A stretch of DNA of 64,000 nucleotides, taken from positions 4,586,501 through 4,650,500 of the forward strand of contig NC_090698.1 in the NCBI RefSeq assembly GCF_040954835.1, read 5' to 3'. How positions within the stretch are numbered: the stretch's first letter is position 1; each line of letters starts with the position of its first letter. This stretch comes from Lepisosteus oculatus (lineage: Eukaryota > Chordata > Actinopteri > Semionotiformes > Lepisosteidae). The translations under genes and the position numbers were made by a program. Of the stretch, positions 36,167-48,600 are shown one piece after another. The notes under the pieces are model-generated. The model saw only the letters and a program-made list of their open reading frames with translations. It had not been told where the DNA came from and searched no databases.

Positions 36167-36565
36167 CTTTAATAATAATAATAATAATAATAATAATGCT
36201 TATGCTTAGATAATGCTCAAGGCACTTTACAGGTAATGGGAACTCCCACCAATACCAATATGTAGCCCTACCTGGATGATGCTATGGCAACCCAAGAATG
36301 CTGGTACACCGAGGAGACCATGACTGGTAAAGCCCAGGGAGAAATTTGACCAGAACACCAGTGCCTTTTTTACAGTATGGTGTCCCCATCACCATACCAG
36401 GCCATTAGGACCCACACATGCAACAGGGTGAGAACTCCTGCTGGTCCCATTAACCTCTTCCAGCAGCAACCTTTGCTTTCCCAGGAGATCTCTCGTCAGA
36501 GTACTGGCCAGACTCCTACCTACTTGTCATTTTTGGTTTGCCAGTTGTGATGATACTGCTCCTGG
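36167..36565 (-). repeat. 5S-derived SINE, internally deleted, antisense
   Basis: An (ATA)n tail at 36167-36197 is followed by the antisense body ('tttacaggtaatgggaactc', 'tgtagccctacctggatgat', 'caccataccaggccattagg') and an antisense 5S head around 36480-36540. It is shorter than the 540-570-bp full copies, so an internal part is missing. Confidence 0.75.
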
Positions 36566-36714
36566 CTGTCACCAAATACAGTCTTTGAAATATTTAATAT
36601 CTCAAAAGCTTTGAACGTCACTTACCTGCAATCAAATCTTTGAATTTCTTTTTGGAAGTTATCGATACATGCTTTGCACACCATTCTCAAAAGACCACCA
36701 CTGACACCGAGGCA

Positions 36715-39700
36715 CTAGGTTGATTTGTTTTATTTATAAAAAGTAATTACAAGAGAATTGGACACTTTTTAGTGTTTGCATAGATGGAGCAACTCAATAT
36801 GTACCTGAATGCTTTTGTTGGTGTGGAATTTCTTGCTATTTCATGTGAGCATTCTTCCATCTGCTCAAGAATGCCTGCAGATACGTCTGCCTGCACATTT
36901 AATAAATAAACATTAAATTAAAACATCTTCTTAAGATGCTTAATAATTTTCTTGAATAGAAGAACCAGTTCACTTTTCAAGTCAGACCTGGCTTTCTGTA
37001 AAACACCTTTAGGGAACAGCTGAGAGATGACACTGTTCCAGACACTAGGAGGAGCTCGGCAAATAAGTTATGAGTCCTTCAACTATGTAAACCTGTAGCT
37101 ACTGCACTAGAGTATACAAAGGAGGCATATCATATAAAAACTCACATTCTTTGAAACAAAACATTCACATGATTAAAAGGAAACAAGGCAAAATTGCAGG
37201 TGTATTACTGTAAATCAAAGTTTAAAAAATGAAAAATACTGCACTTATTATTGCCATCCAATGAGCCCAGAAATGCACTTTAAGTGCACCAAGACTTTCA
37301 ATGTCCTCTGTAGAGCAAGGAGCATAAAATATACTTCAGGAAACTGTGCACCCCAGGCTCTATAAAAGGTCAAAAAGGACAGTTTCTAGCCGTTCAACAG
37401 ACAAACGTACTTCTCCAGCAACACTGGTTTCATACACTAATAACACTGATTTCAGAGAACCAGACTGAAATGCTGCGCTTGGACATTGTACTTTAAACAG
37501 CCCAGGCTTAAATACCCCAGCCTTCTTGTACAAACATCATACAGATTGAAAATCAGAAGACCTTTAGACAGCTGGATGAGAAGATACTGAATGACCGTGC
37601 AAGAAAACAATGAACAAGACCAAGTTCTTAGTTCTTGAACATATATGGATAAAAAAAAACTAATGTTCAAATATACTTTGCTCAAACCATAATTTGTACT
37701 GTGATTCAACATAACCAGGCAATGCTTCAACATATATAAACCCCATAAAATGAGTGTAAAACTTGTGTCCGTTTATGAATGTGTCAACACTGAACAGTAA
37801 CTGCCCCGGAACAAAGAAATAAAGTACACTTTTCACTTGAAGGCAGAATGTGCAAATTGTGCCTTTTTGTCATTTTTACAGTCAACTTCTTCCATAAGAA
37901 ACCTAATGAAATACTACAGATTTTAGGGGGAGTCTTTTGGCTACGGGTTAGTGAAAGCTGTTTTGTTGGCCAGGCCAAAGCCTAAGACAATGCACTAATC
38001 AGCTGACGGTACAAAAGGTTAAAAAACTAGGTAAATTTTTGGTGACCTTTAAATTTCTGTGGAAAACTTTCTCACAACCGAACCCCACCTTCACCTGAAG
38101 TGAAGCACACCTGAAAATATTAATGTCAACAGCAGTCAGTGTTTGATTTTAAAACTTGAATTCAGAGGAAGACATTCGTGATCTTAAAGAATAAATATGT
38201 GCTACCAAGTGACCCAATTATAGTGTACGTACAGATCCATGCATTGTCTCAGCCTTAATGATCATTCATTTGGAAAGCCAGGCTTGTAGTTCCCTCATGT
38301 ACAGGTCTTTCATGTACAGAGTGTTTACAACAGCTTTTACACAAGAACAAAAGACCCTGAAGAGAGGTATAGCAGATTTCAGAACTTTTGGTACACTTTT
38401 GCTATTACAAAAAGACAGTAATTCGGAAATTTGAAGATAACATGCACACTTTAAGCTATGTAGTGATAGTGGGCAAAAAAATAAGCAATGCAAAAACTGT
38501 AGGTAACCAAAACCCCTTCTACTTTTTTCCTCAAAGGCTTACAAAATATCTTAATCTATCTACAAATAAATATGGCTTTTTAACCATCAGGTTTTTCTTC
38601 ATTAAATAGTAAAAAAAAAAAGTAATAAAAGCATTGATCTATACAACATTGAGCATTGAAACAGATGTTTCAGTTTCAGATTCTCATACATTACAGGACT
38701 GTGATAAGAGTTAAAGATTACCCCATGGGTCCCTTTTATGAATAAGAGTTAAAAGTGGAAATTTTCCACTACAGTTTAAATTATTGCAAAGGAATATTTC
38801 ACCTCTCTTACAAAGCATTGGCTTGCAATATTTAATTAACTTAGCCTTATTTTACTTCAAAACAGGCAAGGGTTTACCAGTAAAATTGAAGCAAAAATGT
38901 TTTAGAATAAATGAGATAATTTAGACTCTTTACCACAAACGCTTGGACTCTCAAAGGAATACTTTTTAGACTAGTTCATCCTTTTCAATTGTTCTTGTAC
39001 TACACTGTGCAGGGGGAAATGGTTTCATGCAGAAGATGAGGTAGCATTAAGGTAAGTTGTAGATATAACGGAGACATAAAACATTAGAATATTTCTGACT
39101 TCCAGGATGAATGAAATATTTCAGAAACTCACTGAAACAGAAAGGCAGGCTAAATGGGTCTTGAAGGACTGGCACCCTGCCAGCCTAGCCTGATGGGAAA
39201 CCCAGTTAACGGAGGTAGTTGTGATTTCTGCACCAGCCGATGAGAAAGCCGACAGTTCCTTTCGGAGAAGCTGACGTCATTGTAAATCAGTTCCATGTTA
39301 CAGTAAGGCGTTGCTTGTTGAGAGGTCTTCAGTTATTCAGAATGTTAAAAAAACTAATAATAATAATAGCAATAAATATGTTTAAAAAGGATCTTCACAG
39401 AAGACAAGATTTCAATGTCAGTCAACAATCATTTGTCAAACACTTCCCTCACAAGAGGCATAACCTGGCCAGAGAATTAAACTTGAGCTCATTTATGCAG
39501 CTTGGCACAGACACTTCCTTGTCTTTAAGGGTTGAGGACTGGAATCTAGGCTAGATTCAGAATACAGTTTCCTTAAATAGGCAGGCTTACAGTCTGCCAA
39601 TAAAACTCTTCACGAGACAAAATAAACGTGATCCTCGGCACAGGAGCAAGGATCGATTCGGTCAGCCCTTTACCGTGTCGGTGCTGAGCTGCTGTAAAAG

Positions 39701-39922
39701 CCGCACTTATCTTTAAAGGCGCCACAAACTTTCAACACCTCCAAGCCTTCAAAAATGTCCTCTTTAGTCCCTTGTCAGGGAAAGGTTTGAAAGTACACTT
39801 TACCAACTCATCGCTTCTCAAGGCGAGTTGGGGACAAGTCACACACACAAGCCCTGCAAGCACCAGTTTGTAAACCCTTCGCCCAGTTTCCCCACAGGCC
39901 GAGACGGAGAAGACACCGGGGC
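36715..39922 (-). other. Probable long SERTAD3 3' UTR and downstream flank
   Basis: This is an AT-rich stretch of about 3.2 kb that appears free of the repeats found elsewhere and shows no protein-coding exon. The plus strand has TTTATT near 36729-36734, which is AATAAA on the minus strand and could be the polyadenylation signal of SERTAD3. Length and composition suggest a long 3' UTR. The extent is inferred. Confidence 0.4.
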
Positions 39923-40795
39923 TCAGGAGCCCACCAGGATTTCCATGATGTGCTCCAGCTCATTCAGGTCCCGCACGGAGGGGGATGGGGAGAACGCAGA
40001 GGAAGCGGGGGAGCAGGAGGACAGGTACTTGAGGAGTTCGTCCCCGGGCGGCACCGGGAAAGTCCGCCCGCCCAGCGCGCCGGCCTCCCGCTCGTAGACG
40101 GAGGTGTCGATGTCCGGGAAGAGGTCATCCAAGGCGACGTCGGTGAGGTAGCTGGACCTCATGATCTCGAAGCTGCCGAACACCGGCTCGGGGGCCCTGC
40201 AGGCTTCCGGGCCCTCGCCGGGCCTCTCCGCCCGACAGGGCAGGCCGTCCTGCTTGGACCCCCAGTCGCTCGGCAGGTTCTCGATCGAGCTCAGGGGGGC
40301 CCGTTGTTGTTGTTGCTGCTGCTGCTGCTGCTGGGGGCCCGGAGAGGAGCTCCCATCCAGCACCAGGTCCAGATCCCTGAGAAGAGAGGAGATGGCGGAG
40401 GACAGGGAGAAGTCCTCCTCCGCGGACAGGAGCGCCCAGTCGTCGCCGTCCCCGAACCCCGGGCGGTGATTCTCCAGAGACATCCTCGGAGGGGGGGCTT
40501 CCTTGTGAAGGCCGGGCTCTGGCGGGATGGGGGCCGGGACCCGCTGGTCCGGGACGGAGCCCCCGGCGCCGTCCTGCCTGATCTCCTCCTGGATCTGCCG
40601 CAGGGTGTTGGCGATGAGCACGGAGCGGCGCAGGCTGGGCTCCGCCAGCGCCTGCCCGCGGCGGAACTTGTCCAGCGAGATGTCGAGCACCGACTGGCGC
40701 TGGGCCGCGTACAGGCTGCTGCCCTTCTCCGCGCGGGCCCCCGCGGGCAGCTCGCCGTCGGCCGGGAGCTTGCGCTTCTGCCCCTTCACCTCCAT
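39923..40795 (-). CDS. SERTAD3: SERTAD3-like SERTA-domain transcriptional coregulator (290 aa)
   Basis: SERTA-domain proteins are nuclear regulators that interact with E2F/DP, RPA or p300 partners. The single coding exon encodes a basic start with QKRKL (residues 6-10). The SERTA domain spans about residues 31-75 (RQSVLDISLDKF, EPSLRRSVLIANTLRQIQEE). An acidic EEDFSLSSAISSLLRDLD motif follows, then a Q10 tract, LDDLFPDIDTSVYE, and a C-terminal NELEHIMEILVGS. The order and motifs match human SERTAD3 (about 196 aa) best, but this protein is about 90 aa longer through low-complexity linkers. An acceptor (tctcccgcag) lies 7 nt upstream of the ATG, so an upstream non-coding exon is expected. BLVRB as upstream neighbour matches human SERTAD3-BLVRB order. 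SERTAD1 or an unduplicated SERTAD1/3 ancestor is possible. Confidence 0.88.
   Translation of the reverse strand: MEVKGQKRKLPADGELPAGARAEKGSSLYAAQRQSVLDISLDKFRRGQALAEPSLRRSVLIANTLRQIQEEIRQDGAGGSVPDQRVPAPIPPEPGLHKEAPPPRMSLENHRPGFGDGDDWALLSAEEDFSLSSAISSLLRDLDLVLDGSSSPGPQQQQQQQQQQRAPLSSIENLPSDWGSKQDGLPCRAERPGEGPEACRAPEPVFGSFEIMRSSYLTDVALDDLFPDIDTSVYEREAGALGGRTFPVPPGDELLKYLSSCSPASSAFSPSPSVRDLNELEHIMEILVGS
40302..40331 (-). repeat. CAG/CAA tract encoding polyglutamine in SERTAD3
   Basis: On the minus strand, six CAG codons are followed by four CAA codons, encoding Q10 between PGP and RAPL. It is in frame in the SERTAD3 linker. The plus-strand GTT/GCT shadow produces spurious Leu/Cys-rich frames. 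Confidence 0.95.
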
Positions 40796-40879
40796 CCTCC
40801 GCCTGCGGGAGACACGAAACAGACCGTCAGAGAGCGCCCGCGTCCCAGCAGGTCCCCCCGCCTCTCCTCCCAGGGACTA

Positions 40880-41130
40880 CCCAAGTGACCTTCCCAAGTC
40901 ACCAGCAATGACCCTCTTCGTCCCGTGACCGGCACCCCCACGCAGTCACCCCCCCCACAGGTCACCAGCATGACCCCTATGACCCCCTTCTCCTGGTGAC
41001 TGGTGCCCGCCCCCCGCCCCCCTCCAGCGGTGACCCCTCAGGCACTGGCACAGCTACCCCCCAGGTCACCAGCGTGACTCAGTCATGACCCCCCACCCCC
41101 AGGGACCAACATCTCTCAGTGGTGACCTCC
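40880..41130. repeat. Degenerate tandem repeat based on 'ggtcaccagcatgac'
   Basis: Imperfect units with 'aggtcaccagcgtgac' or 'ggtgactggtgcc' and poly-C spacers recur through the proximal SERTAD3 intron. Unit length is irregular. Confidence 0.5.
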
Positions 41131-42579
41131 CAGGAAATGGTGCACCCCCCTCCTCACACAGGGTGGCAGTAAGTCCAGGTGCACAGCTCCCACCGCTCCC
41201 CAGTGCCAGACAGAGGTGGACCCCGAGGGGAAGACCAGGCGCTTTCCTTCCTAACTCACAGGTGGATTCAACACCATCCGCAGCCGTCCCCGGAGCACGC
41301 CGCGCCTCCGCCAGACCCTTCCTTAACCACGGCGGCACACAGACCAGAGACAGGGGGGAAGGGCATTCAGCACCAAGAATAGGAGGCACTTTTTACACAC
41401 CACCCACGCCATGTTCTCCGTGGGCTTCTCTCAACTACATCACTGGCTTAATCGACCACGGGCTGGTGGGGCTGTGGGCCGAACAGCCTCCTCTCTTTTC
41501 TCACTGTTCCTCACGACACGGGGGGGGAATCTGTGCGTGAGAAAGTTATACCCTAGAGGAAACACAAAGTAGAAAGAAACCCTGGTAGTAGCCCAAGTAG
41601 CCAACCCTGGTCCCAGAGACCTGCAATCCCCGCCTTTCCAGTCCCCCTCAAACCCATCCGTTTGTAAAGCATGCACTTTGACAAACTGCAAAAATTAATG
41701 TTAAATAAAAGCATCCAGACAACAGAATCTGGTAGCCAGCCCATAACCGCCAGCATGAAGCGCAACATGAAAAAAAAAATCGAAGTCACGTCCTAGCACG
41801 TATATTAAAAACTGGGTTTACCTGAATCTAATATGGGATCAGAACTCTCAACAATTCATAAATGCGGGTCTGATGTCCAGCTGCAGAAGCTGGATCCCAA
41901 CAGGGCTCAGCCGGCAAGCCCAGCTCTCTCTCGCTGCAGAGCCACACTACAGCGCGGCAGTTACCCGAAACCGCCTGAACCCATCCGGTGGCGCTGTCGA
42001 GCGCACTGCCGGGGGGCACCAGCGCAGGGACGTGCAGAAGCGAGGATGCCGAAAGGATGCCACGGATGTTACATGGCTTCACAGTACAAACCGATTACTG
42101 CGGACGGGGGCGGCCTGGCGTCGAAATATCCTACCTAGACTTAGCCGAAACCCCCCCCAAAAAATCGAAATGAAACCCGCAAAAACAAAAACGAGCGAAC
42201 TACTGCTATTTTTTTCACTTCGTAAAAGTGGGGAAGGTGGGGGAGGGGTGGTGGTAGCCGATCGCCCAAATGTAATTTTCCGCCAGTAAAGATCTTAAAG
42301 AAAGATTAAAGGCGTTTTTTTTCCATTAAAAGATCTTTAAACTGTTTCTCCGGTAATGAGGCCTCGGCCCGAGGACGTACTGCTTCAATCCACGGACGTA
42401 CCGCAGAGACCAGGCAAGCACTGGTTAACTCCAGCAGCGCAAACAACTCAGGCGCCTGGACTCTCACCGCCACCGTTTCCTCGGGTGAACTCAAGTAAAG
42501 CAGCGAAACTCAACCCCCGGACAGTTTAAACGAGGCTGTTAACGGAGAAGAAAAAGTGAAACCGACCGACAGTACTCAC

Positions 42580-42830
42580 CGGTATCGCCGTCTGCCCTCC
42601 CCTCCAAACTCACAACTCAGTCCGCACTTAAAATAGGGGTCCAGCATCTAAATAAAAATCACCGCTGCGCCTCGGAAAACGCGCGAGCTCCAAATACAGT
42701 GTCTGCTTTGAAGCAATACAGGCAGGTAAGCTGGTTACAGGACGAGGTAAATTAACGAGCCCTCTACTTACTCCCTCCTAGAAAATTACTGCACAACTAG
42801 CCGCTCCTACTTCCCGCCTGCTAATTCAAG
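42580..42830 (-). other. SERTAD3: Predicted non-coding first exon of SERTAD3
   Basis: A strong minus-strand donor (ataccg then gtgagt) has its first intron base at 42579. It pairs with the acceptor 7 nt before the SERTAD3 ATG, giving an intron of about 1.8 kb. The 5' boundary is not visible; the upper limit is set by the NRF1/ZNF143 promoter motifs at 42848-42897. A single 5' UTR exon is usual in this family. Confidence 0.6.
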
Positions 42831-42847
42831 TCCGACGCGAACCGCAG

Positions 42848-42911
42848 TGCGCAGGCGCACGACTACACCCCGTCCATGGCATTGTGGGATATGGAGTTTA
42901 AAGATGGCGGC
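42848..42911. promoter_or_regulatory. NRF1 + ZNF143 + YY1 motif cluster, SERTAD3 promoter
   Basis: TGCGCAGGCGCA at 42848-42859 is a near-palindromic NRF1 site. 'gcattgtgggatatggagt' at 42879-42897 is the reverse complement of a ZNF143/THAP11 SBS element (ACTCCATATCCCACAATGC). AAAGATGGCGGCC at about 42899-42911 is a YY1 site. All three fall within about 65 bp, just upstream of the predicted minus-strand first exon. Confidence 0.65.
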
Positions 42912-43318
42912 CTCTTTCAAAACGCGTTCCTGTTTAGTTCAGAACGGGCTTTTCCGTCATTTTCAGATGGCGGATCCATGCTGCTCAAAGGGCACTTCAA
43001 ATGAAACTTTCACCACTGTTAGAAGTGAGCTTTTGCTGTATTCTGCGGGATGTAAATGCAGAAATTATCCGATTCAGCCTCAAAGCAGGGGTTCCCCAGT
43101 CTACAGACCGAAAACATTTTGCACCAGGGGTTGTTTTCACTCATTTGAAAAGTGGAATCTTGTACCTTATAAGAGTTAAAACTGGGAAGGGCGCTTTTCT
43201 GTTACAGAATAACTTTTCTGTGACTGCGTTAAATTAAACCTTTGTCTAAAGTTTTATCAAAATGTTGTTTCCATGTTACTCATGTCGAAATGCACGACCG
43301 AACACTTCTAAAAAAAAA

Positions 43319-43343
43319 CTCCAAGTCCCAGAGCGCATTGCGA
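43319..43343 (+). promoter_or_regulatory. Second ZNF143/THAP11 SBS-like element
   Basis: It starts with ACTCCAAGTCCCAGAGCGC and continues with ATTGCG, closely following the extended SBS consensus (ACTACAA.TCCCAGAATGC then a GCG-ending extension). It is about 430 bp from the first SBS and in the opposite orientation. The associated promoter is unknown. Confidence 0.55.
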
Positions 43344-45059
43344 CGCAAAGGGAATGTGTCGGCGATCCATGTTAACCATGCGTTTTTTTAAATCTAAGGT
43401 CAAATTAAAATATAGTCTGAAAAAATGGGAATTATTTTCCCATAAACACGCTTATTGTCCTTTTACGTTTTCACTGGGTCTTTTCCTTGCATGGCATCAT
43501 ACCAATATCCTTAAAAATGTTTTTTTACAATTGAGTCCTGAACTTATAAATAAAAACACGACTCGCATCACTCGAATTAATACACGAAGGCAATACATTA
43601 AAGATCAATTATAGTGTTGGAGTATTTTAGAATACGACTGCATCGTGACATTTATACAGAGAGGCACAAAATCAATTTAAGTCCCACTAACCACTGCACA
43701 AAGTAATATTTCTCGGAATAGACTGTTAAAAGTCAACCGTTGCACGTACAGACCGATAACATAATACACTAAGGTTTAAAAAAAGAGAATTAAACTAAAA
43801 CATAACCATCCGCTTTTAAGAATTGTTGCCGTACGCGTAAATTTCGTTGAGCATTTTACAGGAAACATTTTGTGTGATGTTAATGTTCAAAAACACAACC
43901 CCGCACCCGCTCCCACCTCCAAGTCCTTTAGCTCACCGATTTTTTTTATCGTTACTTTTTGATAGTTAAGACGGCGCCTAATGCAGCGACTGCGATAGCG
44001 TCTTCGTCTTTTAGCCCATCAACGTCCAGTAAAAAAAAATCCGACAACGCAAAGATGGGACTGAAATTTACCTGCTTCGCTCTCGTTTTTCCAGGCTTTC
44101 GTTTTCTCCTCAAATCCCCGACATCCACAGATTTTCTTCCCCCTCACCTGGAGAGTTAGGGAATACTACTGCCACTTTCCTCGCCTCGAAATCTCGAATC
44201 TTCCCCCTCTGCCCATCGCTCCAGTTAATGTCTGCAGATCCGGGACAGTTTTTCCCAGTTTCTCCGACAGGGCCAGCACCCCCCCACAAGAAGCAGGCCG
44301 CCCTCTACTGGCTTGGACCGACTGTTAAACCGCCTCGGCCTGGTCCGGATTGGACGAGACGGGTGTCGGTTTAAATGAAATCGCCCCCACCTCCGCGTGT
44401 GCCCTTCGGTTTCGCAGTCCCGGCTCCGGAGACAAATGGCAAAGGTTGTAGAGCCCCGGGTAAATGGTCCAGCCCGATACCGGAGACTTGGAGCTCGCTG
44501 GGTGGTATTCAAAATCGAGCCAGCCGGACAAAGCGGTGTGCGAGACTGGTAGGGAGATCGGCCGTTTGAAGGCGACGGCGGCCAGCCCCGCACGCATCCC
44601 TTTTCTTATTAAAACAAAAGTTGTCGGTTTTGTCTTACTTGAGTCCGATTTTTTTGTAAATACTCAACGGTGTATGTAATGCACTTAAAAGAGCCGTGGG
44701 ATGGATGTACGGCCATCAAACCCCGAAACAAAACGCGCCGGCACGACCGCGGACCGACGCTTTCAGACGCTATTGCACTTTCCGGGCAAGACCCCTCTCC
44801 CCTGCGCTGTTGTCGTCCCTTGACTCCTGGTTCACACGTGAGGGCTTATCGATCTATAACCCGAGACCCCCTGGTGCGGCTGTGGACTGTCCGACTGGAC
44901 TTTGTCCACCCCTAACAATGGCGAGTTACACATGTGTGAACGGGTCGGTGGCGACACGGTCCGTCTTTATGAAACCCCTTTATGAAAGGACGAACCGACC
45001 CAAAACGGGGTATATTTGGTGGGAGGGGGTGGGAAAAAAAGACACACCCGCCTGAACTT
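43344..45059. other. Intergenic sequence between SERTAD3 promoter and BLVRB 3' end
   Basis: AT-rich to about 43.9 kb, then CpG-rich around 44.2-44.95 kb. No exon was recognised, although the CpG content suggests a regulatory element. A CTCF-like motif lies at 44298-44311. Confidence 0.5.
44298..44311 (-). promoter_or_regulatory. CTCF-like motif
   Basis: CCGCCCTCTACTGG on the plus strand is the reverse complement of CCAGTAGAGGGCGG, an exact fit to CCASYAGRGGGCRS. It is oriented towards the plus-strand motif at 34549, with SERTAD3 between them. Confidence 0.6.
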
Positions 45060-45066
45060 GAGATGT

Positions 45067-45072
45067 TTTATT
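45067..45072 (-). terminator. BLVRB polyadenylation signal
   Basis: AATAAA on the minus strand (TTTATT on plus), 588 nt after the BLVRB stop codon. It is followed on the minus strand by a GT-rich stretch (ggcgggtgtgtc) suitable as a downstream element. Confidence 0.75.
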
Positions 45073-45659
45073 AGAAGAAATCTTCAGAGGAGTTCGAAGC
45101 AATCCAGTCTGAAGCAGTAAAGGCAAGGCACTCACTGGCAACAACAGGTATCTGAGCATTGCATTGTCGGTGACTCCTCTGCAACCTGGCGCATACAGGC
45201 ACCGGAGGTGCAGCTTTTTAACGTTCGCTGAAAAGGTGAAACGGGCCCTCAAACCACAGTAAAAAGGACAGGTTTTTTTTTGGGGGGGAGCAAAAGCCAT
45301 TGCACCAGCCAAGCCTAAAACACTGCCCCCAGTGGACATTAAGGGTTCTTTCATGCCAGGGGGTGGGCGCTGCTCTTTCCAGCGAGGGCAGCTGGAGCAA
45401 GTCCGCGTTTCACCCACCTAACATGCCATCAGCCTGCGCCCAAGCAGCACCACCCCCACCAGTGTGCCACTCCTGCCCACCGCTGTCACCAGGCTGCAGA
45501 GGGCGTCCTCACACTGTGAGCATTTTGCCAGTCTTCTAAGGCAGCAGTGTCTAAAGCTTGCAGCAGGTTGCAGGGGCTTAGTGACCACAGCTCAGCACAT
45601 GTTGATGTTGTCGAGTTTAACCCCTCCCCCGGCCCACCCTCACCCCCACCCTGCGCCGG

Positions 45660-48600
45660 TTAGCTGTACTCTCCGCAGAGCCCCACGGTCTTCCTGTCCC
45701 AGTCCGTCGTGGACAGGCAGTGGACGAAGAAGTGGCCCAGGTCGTATTTGGAGATGACCTTCCCCTTCAGCATGTTCTCCGTCACGGTGTACCTTTCGGT
45801 CAAGGGGTGGTTATCTGCAGAAACAAAGGCAGGACACTTCCTGGCTCTGACCTTTACAGTGGGCCTTCTGCTTCGACCGGTATTAAACAGAAAGCCCAGG
45901 CTGTGCACAGATGCCTTTTTTTCCCACCAGCTCCTCTTTTTAAAAACAAACCTCCCTGCCTGGTTTCAAAGCATGTAATGTAGTCCTGCTCAATTCTGAA
46001 GTAGCACCTCAATCTGTAGGTCTTGGATTGGTGTATGGATTGAATATGTATGGTAACTCTTGCATGTGCACTGTTTGGGTTTTTTTTTTATCTAGGCTAG
46101 GCACATTCCACTCAACCTTGTTGACATGGCACAAAGTTAATCTGGACATGAATAAGCACCCCTTGCTGTCCCATATCTTCCTCCTCCTGCTCGCTGCACA
46201 AACTCCCCTGACACCCAAATGATCCAGAAGCTGGGCTAGTTACCAACTAAGGGAGCTAAAATAATAAACTGCTGGTATAGACACTGTGGGGAAAGTCATT
46301 TTTACGCCAAGTTCTTAAGTTTTCTGCATAAGGAATGTCTGTCTGTTTTCTTCCACAATCACGATGGATCCATTTTCTGCAGGACAAAAATTGACTTTTA
46401 GCTGCGTGGCTGCATATAGAGAAATGTCTCACAGTGACTCAGCTAGGCTGGATTGATACATGTGAGGGACCAGAGTGACTGTGCAGGTTTAGTTCACTAT
46501 GAGAGACACATTTCTGAGAATTTCGCCATCTTGAACACATGCTGATCCAAGTAACGAGACAACTAAGATCTATGAGGAACAGTGAGATTTTCCATTTTGC
46601 AGTGGAAAACATCAGCATAGCAGAGGCTTTGAGGAAACTGAATAGCAACAACATGCATCAGGGGTCTTGTTGCCTTCCAAGAACACCCCCCAGATCTGAA
46701 AAAGACTCTTGGCAAAGGAGGAAACCAGCCAAGAAGTAGGCCGAGAGAAAATCACCCGCAATGTGTGGAGGCATTACTGCCACGTAGTCCAGCCCCGACT
46801 CCTTCAGAAGCCTGTGCATGCGGTCATGGTCCTCGGTGATGGGCACCAAAGGAGGGGGCACCCTGCCGCGATCCCCAAGAAGGAAGGCTGTTGTAGGAAG
46901 AGGGCACATTAGGTTCACCAACAACCCCCCCCACTTTCCCCTTTTGATTTTTGGAGAGACCAAGCGAATTGCTGAAGGCAACACGGGAAGAGGAACTGCA
47001 AAGCTCTTTTTTACATTTAGGGGTTAGAAAGAACCAGCAGACGAGCCGAAATTTCCAGGTCCGTGCAGTTCCCTTGTTCTGTGATGGAGAACAAGGCACC
47101 AGCTTCCAGTGAGGTGAAGCAGCCCCATTACATTGTAACCAAACAGGCTTCTGAATACATCTTTTAATCCAATAGAAGTACTGCTCTCGAGTTTGAGACC
47201 GTTTTACAGACAAATACTGCTTACTTGTTAAATCTGCATGTAGATCAGGTTGGAACATTTCTGCGGTGAAATGTCTGCTGCACAACCTGTGCATATTCAC
47301 TCATACAATACATCACATTAGTCATTATGAAGACTAGTGAGCAGGAAGGGCTGCTTCATGTTGCAATTTGCACGAACTCTCGCTCTTGCCCGTGACGAGA
47401 CTTACAGTACTTTCACCAAGTTCACAATTTTGTGTGCACTTCAAAATTGGTAACATTTTTCTCAAACAGCCTAAATTCATTGATATTTTATTTAGCGAGG
47501 TTTGAAGAACTGGCCTGAGAAATTGGGAATGCATTTCCCTTTAACGGAACAAAATCACTATACAAGTTAGGATCAGAAGTTGTTTTTGTCAGTGTAAGCA
47601 GGGAGACCAGGATTAAAATGGATTTCACCATGTCCATCAACTGAAACGGGAGGCCCTGGTCTTCAGAAGTCACAAGAAATATACTGTAGTTGTGTCCAGG
47701 ATTTAACGATGATTGAGAATCATTCTGGGTCACTGCCTTAGAGGGCTCTATAGCTTGCATACAAAACCTGAGGCTCAGCCTTTGTGAGCCCTCAGCTTTG
47801 TAGATCCCAGCCACATTGCCAGGAGCTTGCCAGAAACAGTGCTAATTGTTCCCCCAGTTGGACTTCTGCACCCTGGGCAGAAACATCAGCCTTCATTTGA
47901 GCATCTGCAAAAGGCACACCGCACGATGCTCCAGACCAAGCCAGCAGATGCTGTTGTGTTTGTGCATGCTCTGTTTTATGGTTGGGGTTGTGCATCACCT
48001 TAGTCATGGTTGAAAGTTAATAAGTTTAACTTTGACATCAATGTTCCATTTTTGACCATCAATGTTTCCATTTTTGAAAGATGGAAATGTCTTGATTTTC
48101 CCGAGTATAATTTTTCCTTGGTTTTGAAGAAGCACATTAATAGGTTTTGTGCGGGAGTCACATTGTTGCAGTCCATTAACCACAGCTGAGCTATGTACCA
48201 CTGTGACTCTGGTATGGATTTTGCCTAAATGTACTGCATAGGGTTCTCAACATCAAAAGCAAATACTTTCAAATCTGATTATGTCTGCTAAAGACTGATG
48301 TTCTCTAAGAAGGATGGCCATGGTACTTTAAACACTTTTTGCAGTACACCAAGGCAAAGCAGGTGGGGCTGCACATTGGTGGTGGAGGGGAGTCCCCATT
48401 ACCTGTAAAGCGCTTTGAGTGGAGTGTCCAGAAAAGCGCTATATAAGTGTAAGCAATTATTATTATTATTAAAGATGTCCAGTCCTACCTGACATGCATG
48501 CAACAACCTTTTGAATTCCACGGGCTTTCATAACTTCCAGAATGTTCTTGGTTCCTTCTGACATCATGGTGGTGGGGCCTGTTAAAATTCAGGAGGCAGT

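Noticed and set aside
39950-40888. 312-codon plus-strand frame
   Set aside because: It is antisense to the SERTAD3 coding exon. Its leucine run is the shadow of the CAG repeat, and it has no domain of its own.
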